Positions 1 through 7,550 of a stretch of DNA of 43,896 nucleotides are shown here, piece after piece (the first letter of the stretch is position 1; every line of letters begins with the position of its first letter). A program made the translations under genes and the position numbers. Source of the DNA: Adlercreutzia mucosicola DSM 19490 (GTDB lineage Bacteria; Actinomycetota; Coriobacteriia; Coriobacteriales; Eggerthellaceae); assembly GCF_000422625.1 (NCBI RefSeq), contig NZ_AUGK01000019.1, forward strand, positions 1-43,896, read 5' to 3'. A model generated the notes under the pieces. It was not told the origin of the DNA. It ran no database searches and worked only from the letters and a program-made list of their open reading frames with translations.

Positions 1-116
<116 letters not shown>

Positions 117-338
117 AAGTGCGGCCCGGGGGCCGCGACAGATCGCGTGAGTCTCGATTCTGTTTAAAACTCTCCGCGGGGCTCTCCGCCCCGACGGGGT
201 TCAAAGTTAAAGCTTGTCGCTTCGAATGTCCGTCTGACGCCCGAGAGCTCGTCTCGGGCTTCCATCCTCAGTATCCGGTTGTCAAGGTTCCGCGGTCCTT
301 CCGGCCGCCGCCGTCTCTCGCGAGCGGCGCAAGGAATT

Positions 339-395
339 ACTTTACTCGGTTCCATTTAGCTTGTCAACAACTTTTTTCAAACTTTTTGAAAATTT
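339..395 (-). promoter_or_regulatory. rRNA operon promoter P2 with UP-like element
   Basis: On the minus strand a perfect -35 box TTGACA (367-362) is followed after 17 bases by the -10 box TAAAGT (344-339), putting the start near 332, about 215 bases before the 16S gene. Just upstream is an AT-rich stretch (395-375, AATTTTCAAAAAGTTTGAAA) placed like an UP element for the RNA polymerase alpha subunit. Confidence 0.75.
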
Positions 396-500
396 GTTTT
401 CAAGCGATTCTCATGAGTGAAAATCGGAACTGAAGAAAGTTTCGCGATGTTTCCCCTTTCGGCTCGCATCGCTCGCGTTTTCCTCAAGCGCGGGTTAAAT

Positions 501-556
501 ATGATACATGGATCACCCGGACAGCGCAAGTGCCATTTCAAACTTTTTCGAAAATT
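501..556 (-). promoter_or_regulatory. rRNA operon promoter P1 with UP-like element
   Basis: Minus strand: -35 TTGCGC (529-524), 17-base spacer, -10 TATCAT (506-501). The upstream stretch 556-536 (AATTTTCGAAAAAGTTTGAA) is nearly identical to the one above P2. The repeat of both element and spacing supports this as a second rRNA promoter rather than a chance match. It begins two bases below the stop codon of the upstream sigma/anti-sigma gene. Confidence 0.6.
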
Positions 557-557
557 C

Positions 558-1856
558 TTAGGCCCCATGACGCCCGCGACCATGACCATGGCCCCCGCCA
601 TTGCCAGAACCACAGTCTTGACCTGAGGATTCCTCGTTTGAATCACTCTCGCAGGTCTTTGCGTGGCACTCGTTAATATGATCATGCAGCTGACGCATCG
701 ACATGTCAGCGCACTCTTCAAGAGTATAAGAGGGGTCGAGCGCTATGAGCTCCTGGGCGGCACGGTATCGACCCACACACAGCCCGGCTGCCGCGGCCGC
801 ATCGCGCGTAGCGGCATCGGCTCGGTGGCAGGCATGCGTTCCGGGCATCGTAGACAGCGCCTCGCTGCTTTCCGAAAGCAGCTGCTCGCTCAGATTGTCG
901 CTTTCGGCAATGACATTGATGTCGATGAAACCGTCCTCACCCACCGAGGCGGCGAACGCCTCGTTCTTCGCGAGCCGGTCGATAGCGTCGCGGTAGGGGC
1001 GGTGCACCACGGCGGCTCCCGCCAGCACGGCGCGGCCGTCATCGTTCAGGCCCTCGGCATCGATGACAATGCCGAGGGGATTCACGACCAACTCAATGGC
1101 CGGATTCACGTCGATGTCCACATAAGCCGAGGGGGTTTGGTACACCCCATAGGCGCCGAAAATCGCCAGCACCAGCAACAGACAAGCCGCTAGAGCCGTA
1201 AGAGTGCGGGCGCGCGGACGGCGGCGCAGCACGCGGAAGGACGGCTCAGCCGACGGGACCTCCTCCGTGACGCGCTTTTCTTCGATAGCCGCCAGGGTGC
1301 GGGCACGCAGCCCTTCGGGCAGGTGCTGAGCGTCGTAGGCTTCGCGCATGCGCTGTTCGAGATCGGTCATGACAAAGCCTCCTTCAGCGTTTTTTTTGCC
1401 GCGAGCGATCCAGGAATAGACCGTGTTCAGCGGCGCGTCCAGCATCGCGGCGATTTCAGGGGCCGTGTAGCCTTCGTAGAGCGCCAGATAAACGGGGGTG
1501 CGGGGCGGATCGTCGAGATTGTCCATGGCGTCGAGCACCTCGCGCACCCGCGAGCCTGGCTGCGCGGCGGGATCGTGGGACACCGGCTGCGCGGCCGCGA
1601 CCTCATCAAGGGGCAGATTCTTGGAAGCCGCGGCACGCTGGGCATCGCGACACACGTTGGTGGCGACGCGGATGAGCCATGCCTTGCGATGCTCCTCGTC
1701 GTTGAACTGAGCGTCATCGGCGAGGGAGTATTTCAGGAAGGAATTCTGGAAGGCATCTTCAGCGTCGGCCGCACGCCTGAGCGCCATAAGGCAGACGCGC
1801 CAGACCGTGTCGCCATGGCGCGTCATCGCTTGCTCTATGTCGTCTGTCGGACGCAT
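558..1856 (-). CDS. ECF sigma factor fused in frame to an RsgI-like membrane anti-sigma factor
   Basis: 432 residues. Residues 1-155 are an ECF-type sigma factor: region 2 around residues 15-75 (DAEDAFQNSFLKYS) and region 4 around 118-152 (ALYEGYTAPEIAAML, then LNTVYSWIARGKK). Residues 163-432 look like an RsgI-type anti-sigma factor: a cytoplasmic segment, one membrane helix (about 219-238), then an outer domain with the family-like AYVDIDVNPAIELVVNP block, a Cys-containing helical region and a Gly/His tail. The two halves meet at a run of eight A. With seven A the sigma half would end KKTLKEALS and its TGA would overlap the ATG of residue 163, which has its own strong ribosome-binding site. 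The pair was therefore probably two overlapping genes. Whether the fusion is real, produced by slippage, or a homopolymer sequencing error cannot be decided here. It lies 18 bases below the secreted-protein gene and is probably cotranscribed with it. Confidence 0.8.
   Translation of the reverse strand: MRPTDDIEQAMTRHGDTVWRVCLMALRRAADAEDAFQNSFLKYSLADDAQFNDEEHRKAWLIRVATNVCRDAQRAAASKNLPLDEVAAAQPVSHDPAAQPGSRVREVLDAMDNLDDPPRTPVYLALYEGYTAPEIAAMLDAPLNTVYSWIARGKKNAEGGFVMTDLEQRMREAYDAQHLPEGLRARTLAAIEEKRVTEEVPSAEPSFRVLRRRPRARTLTALAACLLLVLAIFGAYGVYQTPSAYVDIDVNPAIELVVNPLGIVIDAEGLNDDGRAVLAGAAVVHRPYRDAIDRLAKNEAFAASVGEDGFIDINVIAESDNLSEQLLSESSEALSTMPGTHACHRADAATRDAAAAAGLCVGRYRAAQELIALDPSYTLEECADMSMRQLHDHINECHAKTCESDSNEESSGQDCGSGNGGGHGHGRGRHGA
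1378..1397 (-). promoter_or_regulatory. A8 slippery run and internal ribosome-binding site between sigma and anti-sigma halves
   Basis: Minus strand: GGC followed by eight A (1397-1390), then CGCTG and the ribosome-binding site AAGGAGG (1384-1378), 7 bases before an ATG at 1370-1368. The site would let the anti-sigma half (558-1370, 270 residues) be translated alone. Homopolymer A runs of this length are known sites of polymerase and ribosome slippage. Eight A gives the fusion. Seven A gives a sigma factor ending in a TGA that overlaps the ATG. Nine A gives a stop just after KKKR. Confidence 0.65.
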
Positions 1857-1874
1857 TCCGCACAGGGGCGTGCC

Positions 1875-2501
1875 CTAGCGCATGCAGCCGTGGCCACCGC
1901 CATGGTGGCGACCCTGGCTCTGACCCCGGCCGGGGCAGCTGCTGTTGCTGTAGTTATCGCAGATGCCGTCGCCATCGGCATCGGCAAAGCCGGGGCAATT
2001 CGCGCCAGCGCCGGCGCAGTTGTCGCAGACGCCGTCGCCGTTGGCGTCGGCAAAGCCGGCACAGGAGCCATTCCGATAGGCGTCGCACACGCCGTCGCCG
2101 TCCTCGTCAACGAAGTTGGGGCAGCCAATGCCATTGGCATTGCAGTTATCGCAAATACCGTCACCATCGGCGTCCGCGTAGCCCGCACAAGTGCCATGAT
2201 GGGCCTCAGGGTGATGGTAGCCGCCCTGCGGCACGGCATTGCGACCGTTGTCGGACCGAGTCGGAGCAGCCGCTTCCGGCGCGGGAGTGGGCGCAGCCTC
2301 CTGCTCGGGCTGGGCTGGAGCCTCAGTCTGCGGCGCAGGTTCCACGCTCGGCGCCGGCTGCTCCACCGTGGGCGCGGTGGCAACTGCGGGCCCGGAAGTC
2401 GCGCTGCCCAAGGGGCTCGGAGCCAGGGCGGCGAAGGCCACCGCGGGGACGCACAGCGCCACCACAGCAGCGAGAATAATGGCAAAGCTCGACTTCTTCA
2501 T
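1875..2501 (-). CDS. Secreted protein with calcium-binding-type DxDGDG repeats
   Basis: 208 residues, starting at the ATG preceded by AGGAGG. A signal peptide (MKKSSF, then a hydrophobic run ending AVAFA about residue 24) predicts export. Residues 40-80 are a Pro/Ala/Glu-rich linker. Residues 103-190 contain four Asp-rich loops of the form DxDGDGxCD or DxNGDGxCD, resembling thrombospondin type 3 or EF-hand-like calcium loops, separated by Cys/Asn-rich spacers. The tail is His/Gly-rich. The regular Cys residues suggest disulfides or metal binding. No enzyme domain is visible. It is the first gene before the sigma/anti-sigma gene (18-base gap), so it may be a target or sensing partner of that module. 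This role is inference. Confidence 0.75.
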   Translation of the reverse strand: MKKSSFAIILAAVVALCVPAVAFAALAPSPLGSATSGPAVATAPTVEQPAPSVEPAPQTEAPAQPEQEAAPTPAPEAAAPTRSDNGRNAVPQGGYHHPEAHHGTCAGYADADGDGICDNCNANGIGCPNFVDEDGDGVCDAYRNGSCAGFADANGDGVCDNCAGAGANCPGFADADGDGICDNYSNSSCPGRGQSQGRHHGGGHGCMR

Positions 2502-2619
2502 GATACGGATTCCTCCTCGTGCTCTCTTCTCTCTGCAAGCAACACGATTCAGCGCAGCGAATCCTTGCAAGAAATTTGAAACTTTCTTTCGCCGGGGTTC
2601 CCGTCCCAAAAAAGTGCGA

Positions 2620-3831
2620 CTACACGAGGCGGACGAACTTGCGCTTGCCCACCTGGATGACGGCGCCCTCCAGCAGGGCCGGCTCCACGTTGTAGGCCCT
2701 GGGGGCCAAAGCCTCGCCGTTGACCTTCACGCCGCCCTGATCGATGAGGCTGCGCGCCTCGCTCACGCTGCTCGCGAGCCCCGCCTGATGGATGAGGCGC
2801 GCCACATAGACGAGCCCCTCGTCGTTGGGAGTCAGGTCGGCGGCAAACTCGGCGATGTCCTGGGGAACGGCATGCTGCTTGAACACGAGATCGAAAGCGG
2901 CCTCGGCCTCTTCCGCTGCGAGATCGCCATGATAGGCGGCCACGATGTTGCGGGCGAGTGCCCGCTTCACCTTGTTGGGATGCAGCTCGTCGGCCGCCAG
3001 CCCCGCCTCGATGGCGTCAATCTCGTCGACGGACTCGGTGGAGGCCAGGCGGTAGTACTTCACCATCAGCTCATCGGGGATGGACATGACCTTGCCGAAC
3101 ATGTCGGCCGGCTCGTCGGTGAGCCCGATGTAGTTGCCGTAGCTCTTCGACATCTTCTTCACGCCGTCGGTGCCCTCCAGAAGAGGCAGGGTGAGGCAGA
3201 CCTGGGGCTCCATGCCCATCTTCTCCATGAGCTCGCGCCCGGCGAGCAGGTTGAACAGCTGATCGGTGCCGCCCAGCTCCACGTCGGCCTTGATGACCAC
3301 GGAGTCGTAGGCCTGCATGACCGGGTAGAGGAACTCGTGCAGGCTGATGGACTGGCCGGACGTGTAGCGGTTGTGGAAGTCGTCGCGCTCCAGGATGCGG
3401 GCCACGGTGAAATTCGCCAGCAGCTTGAGCAGGGACTCCATGTTCAGATCGAGGATCCATTCGGAGTTGTAGCGCAGGACGGTCTTCTCGGGATCGAGGA
3501 TCTTGAAGGCCTGATCCACGTAGGTCTGGGCGTTCTCCTTGATCTGGTCGCGGGAGAGCTGCGGGCGCGTGGAGTTGCGGCCGGACGGGTCGCCGATGAG
3601 CGCGGTGCCATCGCCGATAATGAGGGTGACCTGGTGGCCCAGATCTTGGAACTGGCGCAGCTTGCGCAGGGGCACCGCGTGGCCGATGTGGATGTCGGGG
3701 GCCGTCGGGTCCACGCCAAGCTTGATGTTCAGGGGCACGCCGCGCTTCAGCTTCTCCAGAAGCGCGGCCTCGGGAACGATGTTCGCCGTACCGGACTTGA
3801 TGATGTGCAGTTGTTCCTCAGGAGTAAGCAT
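2620..3831 (-). CDS. tyrS: Tyrosine--tRNA ligase
   Basis: 403 residues, a normal length for bacterial TyrRS. A class I synthetase that charges tRNA-Tyr in the cytoplasm. The nucleotide-binding HIGH motif is at residues 48-51 within DPTAPDIHIGH and the KMSKS loop at 226-230. The C-terminal 65 residues (about 335-400) form an S4-like RNA-binding domain (ARSLIDQGGVKVNGE). The ATG at 3831 has only a weak ribosome-binding site, but the N-terminus matches the family. It has its own probable promoter (3880-3891) and sits below the terminator of the U32 gene, so it is likely transcribed on its own or leads into the secreted-protein gene 118 bases downstream. I see no T-box in the short leader. Confidence 0.97.
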   Translation of the reverse strand: MLTPEEQLHIIKSGTANIVPEAALLEKLKRGVPLNIKLGVDPTAPDIHIGHAVPLRKLRQFQDLGHQVTLIIGDGTALIGDPSGRNSTRPQLSRDQIKENAQTYVDQAFKILDPEKTVLRYNSEWILDLNMESLLKLLANFTVARILERDDFHNRYTSGQSISLHEFLYPVMQAYDSVVIKADVELGGTDQLFNLLAGRELMEKMGMEPQVCLTLPLLEGTDGVKKMSKSYGNYIGLTDEPADMFGKVMSIPDELMVKYYRLASTESVDEIDAIEAGLAADELHPNKVKRALARNIVAAYHGDLAAEEAEAAFDLVFKQHAVPQDIAEFAADLTPNDEGLVYVARLIHQAGLASSVSEARSLIDQGGVKVNGEALAPRAYNVEPALLEGAVIQVGKRKFVRLV

Positions 3832-3879
3832 GAAGCACCCGCTTTTCAGTCTCTGTGTACCTATATATAAGCGTAGGGA

Positions 3880-3891
3880 ATTCTAGCACAA
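3880..3891 (-). promoter_or_regulatory. Probable tyrS promoter (extended -10)
   Basis: Minus strand TTGTGCTAGAAT fits the actinobacterial extended -10 pattern TGnGnTAnnnT. Predicted start is about 40 bases before the tyrS ATG. No good -35 box is seen at the usual distance. Confidence 0.5.
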
Positions 3892-3931
3892 GGGAAAACA
3901 AAGCGGCTCAACGCCAAGGCGCCGAGCCGCT
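3892..3931 (-). terminator. Rho-independent terminator below the long U32 gene
   Basis: Minus strand stem AGCGGCTC / GAGCCGCT (3931-3924 and 3909-3902) with a 14-base loop, followed by TTGTTTTCCC. It lies between the U32 gene and the tyrS promoter. Confidence 0.7.
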
Positions 3932-4014
3932 GGGGCGCACCGGATCAGCCTTGCGAGGCCCATCGCGCCAGGCGCAACGGCCCCGCCTCCGGCAATGGAG
4001 CTGGGCGGAAGCGA

Positions 4015-4050
4015 TTAGCTCACGCCGCGACAGAGGTGGCCCGAGGCGAA
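4015..4050 (-). repeat. Diverged copy of the 3' end of the U32 gene, in the same frame
   Basis: Reading past the TAG of the U32 gene (4087-4089) in the same frame gives 23 more codons ending ASGHLCRGVS-stop (TAA at 4015-4017). The true C-terminus is TSGHLYRGVS-stop. The DNA copies match through most of this segment. It looks like the remnant of a tandem duplication of the gene end, or an older, longer C-terminus. Confidence 0.6.
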
Positions 4051-4086
4051 AACCCCGAGCCGCTGGCGTGGCGCAGGAGCAGGCGG

Positions 4087-6690
4087 CTAGGAAACGCCGC
4101 GGTAGAGGTGGCCGGAGGTGGTGTTGGGCATTTTCGCGATGGCGTTGCCGTCGTTTTGGGCCACGTGCAGGGCGCGGATGGCGCGACCGACGGCGTGGGC
4201 GGTTTCCTCGGCGTTCATGAGGGTGGCGTCCACCATGAAGGCGGAGATGCCGGCGGCCATGAGCTCGGGCATGGACGAGGCCACGTCCAGCTCCACGGCG
4301 TTGTACAGATGGCTGCGGCCCATGGCATCGGTGATGACGGGGAACTCGAAGCCCTTGCGATCCTTGAGGAAATGGGGGCTCTTGCGGCGGGGACAGGTGG
4401 CGCAGTCCTCGTTGCAGGGGCCCTGGCTCATGAGCATGCAGTGCTCGGTGACCATGAGCTCGGTGGCGCCGATGAGCAGCACGCCCAGCTCCAGCGGGGC
4501 ATCGTGGGCAAGGTCCTCGATCTGGCGCAGGGTAAGCTCAGGGGAAAGCCACACGCGCTCGGCCCCGTACATCTCGCGCACCGTGCGTAGGGCCAGCTCG
4601 TTGGTGACGGGCACGTGGGCGCCGACGCTGATGAGCGCCCCCTCCTCGTCGGCCCGCTCCAGGGAAGCGAGGCTCTCGGCCATGAGCGGCTTGCCCTCAT
4701 CGGCGTACTTCCACACGTCGTAGGCCACAGCGGCCTCGCGGGACAGGCCGACGGCCTCGTGATCGACCACGGGCATGATGGGAATGCAGCCCTTGGGATA
4801 GCCGGCCTGCTCGGCGGCAGCGTTCTTCTGGCCGGCGATGACCGCCTCGCCCCGGCGGTAGTTGAGGGCCGGCACGTAGATGAGATGCGCCCCGGCGCGC
4901 TTGGCGGCGCGGGCGCAGGCGGGGTTGGTCACGGTGACGGCGATGCGGCAGCCGGACGGGTGAGCTGCGGGCAAAGGCTCGCGATCGGCCACCCGGGGCA
5001 GGCGGCGATCGGCCCAGGGGGCGTTCAGCGCTGCGGCGAGATCATCGAGAGCCCGGGCCCGCACGCCGTGAAGGGCCGAGAAGCCGATGCCGACCCCGTC
5101 GTCCATATCCACCGTGAGGCGCACCAACTGGAAGGGGGTGTTGCCCAGGCGGTCGATGTGGGCCGCCACGTCGTCGAAGGAGACGGGGCGGGTGCGGGCC
5201 GTCTCCACCGGCGCGCCCTCGGCGCTGCCCACGGGAACTTCGGGAAGCACCTGGAGACGGCGGGCGATGGCCGCCGTGGCGGCCAGGCCGTCGGCCGTCC
5301 CGCTGTCGAGGGCCTCGGTCAGAGAGCCGTCGTCGATGAAGCCGACCTGCCGCAGATCGGCCACCGTCGCGGGGCGGAACTCCACGGCGAGGGGCTCCCC
5401 CACATGGAGCGTGGCCACGCCCACGATGGGAACCCGGGGCTCGCGAGCATCGTCGGTGAAGGCGGCCTCGGCGCTGCGCACGCGGAAGACGCGGTCGCCG
5501 GCACGCACCGTGCGCGTCTTGCTGTCGAGGGGGATGTGGTAGCGGCCCTTCCGATCGGTGCGCACGGGGCCCAGGGTGGCCACGGCGTTGCCCTTGCGGG
5601 TCCAGAATTCCAGCACGTCGCCCTCGGCCAGGACCTGGGAGCTGTTGAGGAAGGCGGCCCCGTCGCGCACCTCGTCCACCCGGCCGAGGAACAGACCGCG
5701 ATTGTTGGGGCGCTGGTAGCTCATGATGGCATTGCCGCGCTCCCCCTCCAGATAGGCCGTGGTGAAGCCGCGGGAGAAGGCCTCGGTCAGGCGCGTGCGG
5801 TCGTCGTCGGTGACCGGCGCCGTGGGAACGGAGGCCTCGACCGCATCCTCGGTGGCATCTTCGGCCGCTCGGGCGGCCAGGGCGCCGTCGAGGGCCTTGC
5901 GGTAGACGGCCACCACGGCGGCCACGTACTCGGGGGACTTCATGCGGCCCTCGATTTTAAGGGAGGCCACGCCGGCCTCCACCAGCTGGGGCACCATATC
6001 CACCGTGCAGAGATCCTGGGGCGAGAGCAGATGATCGCCCGGAGAGGGCAGGCTCTTCTGCAGCGCGCCGTTCTTCAGCTCGTAGGGCAAACGGCAGGCC
6101 TGGGCGCACATGCCGCGATTGGCCGAGCGGCCGCCGATCATAGAGGACATGAAGCACTGGCCGGAATAGCACACGCAGAGCGCCCCGTGGGCGAAGACCT
6201 CCACTTCCATGCCCTCCTCGGCCGCGGCGGCGCACAGCAGCGCCACCTCGGGCAGCGAGAGTTCGCGAGCCAGGGTGATGCGCTCGGCGCCCAGGCGGGC
6301 CGCCGCCCGCACACCGGCCAGATTGTGGGTGTTCATCTGGGTGGACAGGTGCAGCGATGCCTCGGGCAGCGTGCGGGTAATCTCGGCGGCCAGGCCGATA
6401 TCCTGCACGATGAAGCCGTCGGCGCCGGCGCGGTAGGCCTGGCGCACGCACTCCAGCGCCGCATCCACCTCGCCCGGCAGGATCACCGTGTTCATGGCCA
6501 CATAAACCGAAACGCCGCGCAGGTGCGCATAGGCGCAGGCTTCCCGCAGCGTATCGATGGTGAAGTTGTCGGCACCGCGCCGCGCATTGAAGGCCTCGAG
6601 CCCCAGGTACACTGCATCGGCCCCGGCCGCCACGGCCGCGTGAAGCGCCGCCTCATTGCCGGCGGGTGCCAGCAGTTCAACTTTTCTCAC
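4087..6690 (-). CDS. U32-family protein (RNA hydroxylation type) with long C-terminal region
   Basis: 867 residues. The U32 family was named for peptidases, but studied bacterial members (RlhA, TrhP) are needed for hydroxylation of 23S rRNA or tRNA. The N-terminal barrel starts VELLAPAGNEAALHAA and includes VYLGLEAFN, and a Cys-rich cluster follows (CVCYSGQC, then GMCAQACRLPY), likely metal or iron-sulfur ligands. The C-terminal part resembles the extra region of long U32 members and ends with another Cys group (CNEDCATCPRR). I chose the GTG at 6690 because AGGAG lies 7 bases before it; two ATGs at 6708 and 6705 are alternatives with poor ribosome-binding sites. A second, shorter U32 gene is at 22312-23787. 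Confidence 0.88.
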   Translation of the reverse strand: MRKVELLAPAGNEAALHAAVAAGADAVYLGLEAFNARRGADNFTIDTLREACAYAHLRGVSVYVAMNTVILPGEVDAALECVRQAYRAGADGFIVQDIGLAAEITRTLPEASLHLSTQMNTHNLAGVRAAARLGAERITLARELSLPEVALLCAAAAEEGMEVEVFAHGALCVCYSGQCFMSSMIGGRSANRGMCAQACRLPYELKNGALQKSLPSPGDHLLSPQDLCTVDMVPQLVEAGVASLKIEGRMKSPEYVAAVVAVYRKALDGALAARAAEDATEDAVEASVPTAPVTDDDRTRLTEAFSRGFTTAYLEGERGNAIMSYQRPNNRGLFLGRVDEVRDGAAFLNSSQVLAEGDVLEFWTRKGNAVATLGPVRTDRKGRYHIPLDSKTRTVRAGDRVFRVRSAEAAFTDDAREPRVPIVGVATLHVGEPLAVEFRPATVADLRQVGFIDDGSLTEALDSGTADGLAATAAIARRLQVLPEVPVGSAEGAPVETARTRPVSFDDVAAHIDRLGNTPFQLVRLTVDMDDGVGIGFSALHGVRARALDDLAAALNAPWADRRLPRVADREPLPAAHPSGCRIAVTVTNPACARAAKRAGAHLIYVPALNYRRGEAVIAGQKNAAAEQAGYPKGCIPIMPVVDHEAVGLSREAAVAYDVWKYADEGKPLMAESLASLERADEEGALISVGAHVPVTNELALRTVREMYGAERVWLSPELTLRQIEDLAHDAPLELGVLLIGATELMVTEHCMLMSQGPCNEDCATCPRRKSPHFLKDRKGFEFPVITDAMGRSHLYNAVELDVASSMPELMAAGISAFMVDATLMNAEETAHAVGRAIRALHVAQNDGNAIAKMPNTTSGHLYRGVS

Positions 6691-6732
6691 TCTTTTACTC
6701 CTCATCATAGGTTCGCCCAAGGAAGGCAGCGA

Positions 6733-6831
6733 GGGCCCGACAGGTGCCCAGATCTGTGCTGAGCCGCAGCCGAGCGTACTTCGTACGCGAGGGCAAGCGG
6801 TGAAGCGCAGAGGCAGGTGCCTGTCGGGCCC
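6733..6831. repeat. Structured intergenic inverted repeat (long outer stem plus inner hairpin)
   Basis: Outer arms GGGCCCGACAGG (6733-6744) and CCTGTCGGGCCC (6820-6831) are perfectly complementary. An inner hairpin GCGTAC-TTC-GTACGC sits at 6774-6788. On the minus strand the inner hairpin is framed by CGCTTG on one side and CTGCGG on the other, the same frame as in the repeat at 20223-20342. It lies between the lipoprotein and U32 genes. Confidence 0.7.
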
Positions 6832-6876
6832 GCAGCGTCGGCGTTCTCGTCGTTGCGTTGGCAACAACGAGACAAA

Positions 6877-7386
6877 TTAGTCCTCGTTCAGCTTCAGGGC
6901 CTGCTCGTCGGCGGCCTTCAGCTGATCGATGCCCTTGTTGTAGGTGTCCTGCACCGCCTTGATGCGATCATCGTAGGTGGCGTAGTCGAAGGGGTGCTCG
7001 TCGGTGGCCGCGCTGATCTCGGTGTACAGATCCACGTAGGCGTTCAGTGCATCCTTCAGGGTATTGCAGCCATCCACATAGTTCTTCTGCAGGTCGGCCA
7101 TGGCGTCGGGCGTGTCAATGGCGGATAGCTCATCGATGGCCTTGTAGGCATTGTCGGCCTGGGTGCGCATGGTCACGGCGTCGCCGCGGGACACCGCGTC
7201 GTTGAAGCTGGCGAGACGCTCGTTCAGATCCTCCATGGCCAGGTTCACCTTGGTCATGTAGGTGCGGTTCGCCTGCTGCTGATCGGTGGCGCCCGTGTTC
7301 GGCGACATGCAGCCGGCCAGCACGCTCAGCATCAGCACTGCGCCGCAGGCCGCGGCAAACATCCGGGTGATCATCGTTCGGTTCAT
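6877..7386 (-). CDS. Putative lipoprotein of unknown function
   Basis: 169 residues, starting at the ATG after GGGGAG. A hydrophobic signal peptide ends in the lipobox LAGC, so the protein is predicted to be lipid-anchored on the outer face of the membrane. The mature part is mainly alpha-helical and charged (NLAMEDLNERLASFNDAV, then DLQKNYVDGCNTLKDAL). No catalytic motif is visible and I do not recognise the family. It lies between the PBP gene (upstream) and the U32 gene, with hairpins on both sides, so it is likely a separate transcription unit. Confidence 0.75.
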   Translation of the reverse strand: MNRTMITRMFAAACGAVLMLSVLAGCMSPNTGATDQQQANRTYMTKVNLAMEDLNERLASFNDAVSRGDAVTMRTQADNAYKAIDELSAIDTPDAMADLQKNYVDGCNTLKDALNAYVDLYTEISAATDEHPFDYATYDDRIKAVQDTYNKGIDQLKAADEQALKLNED

Positions 7387-7488
7387 GGGGCTCTCCCCTC
7401 GTGGTGCCCAAGGCACCGTCGCTCGTTTTCGTTCCTTCAGCAAGCACCGGCAACCCGGTGCCTCGTTCGTTCTCGTTCATGATAGCAG

Positions 7489-7508
7489 CCCTTCTCACTT
7501 GAGAAGGG
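7489..7508 (-). terminator. Hairpin between the PBP and lipoprotein genes
   Basis: Perfect stem CCCTTCTCA / TGAGAAGGG with a 2-base loop, about 45 bases after the PBP stop. There is no T tract, so termination is only probable. A second small hairpin (GCACCGG / CCGGTGC, 7445-7462) follows. Confidence 0.45.
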
Positions 7509-7550
7509 CCGCCGTCACGGTATCGCAATATTTACCACGGTTGGCGCAAG

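Larger units (their letters stand above)
119..557 (-). other. rRNA operon leader and promoter region, no protein gene
   Basis: This 439-base gap holds the rRNA leader and two tandem promoters, listed separately. The part above position 360 is AT-rich, unlike the rest of the window. Short open frames on both strands here have no ribosome-binding sites and no coding character. A perfect hairpin (239-259, arms GCCCGAGA and TCTCGGGC) lies in the transcribed leader and may belong to the antitermination or processing signals. I could not identify a boxA with confidence. Confidence 0.7.

Noticed and set aside
431-2600. GAAAGTTTC words near 436 and 2580 as a shared ECF promoter
   Set aside because: The distance from the GGAAC-like upstream word differs (7 versus 13 bases), so no consistent -35/-10 layout can be drawn.
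3832-3880. T-box riboswitch in front of tyrS
   Set aside because: The leader is only about 40 bases long, with no stem I, specifier loop or antiterminator.
4615-6762. Very long plus-strand open frame (715 codons) over the U32 gene
   Set aside because: It is the complement of a clear U32-family coding sequence. It is Gly/His/Ala-rich with no domain and no ribosome-binding site, as expected for high-GC shadow frames.
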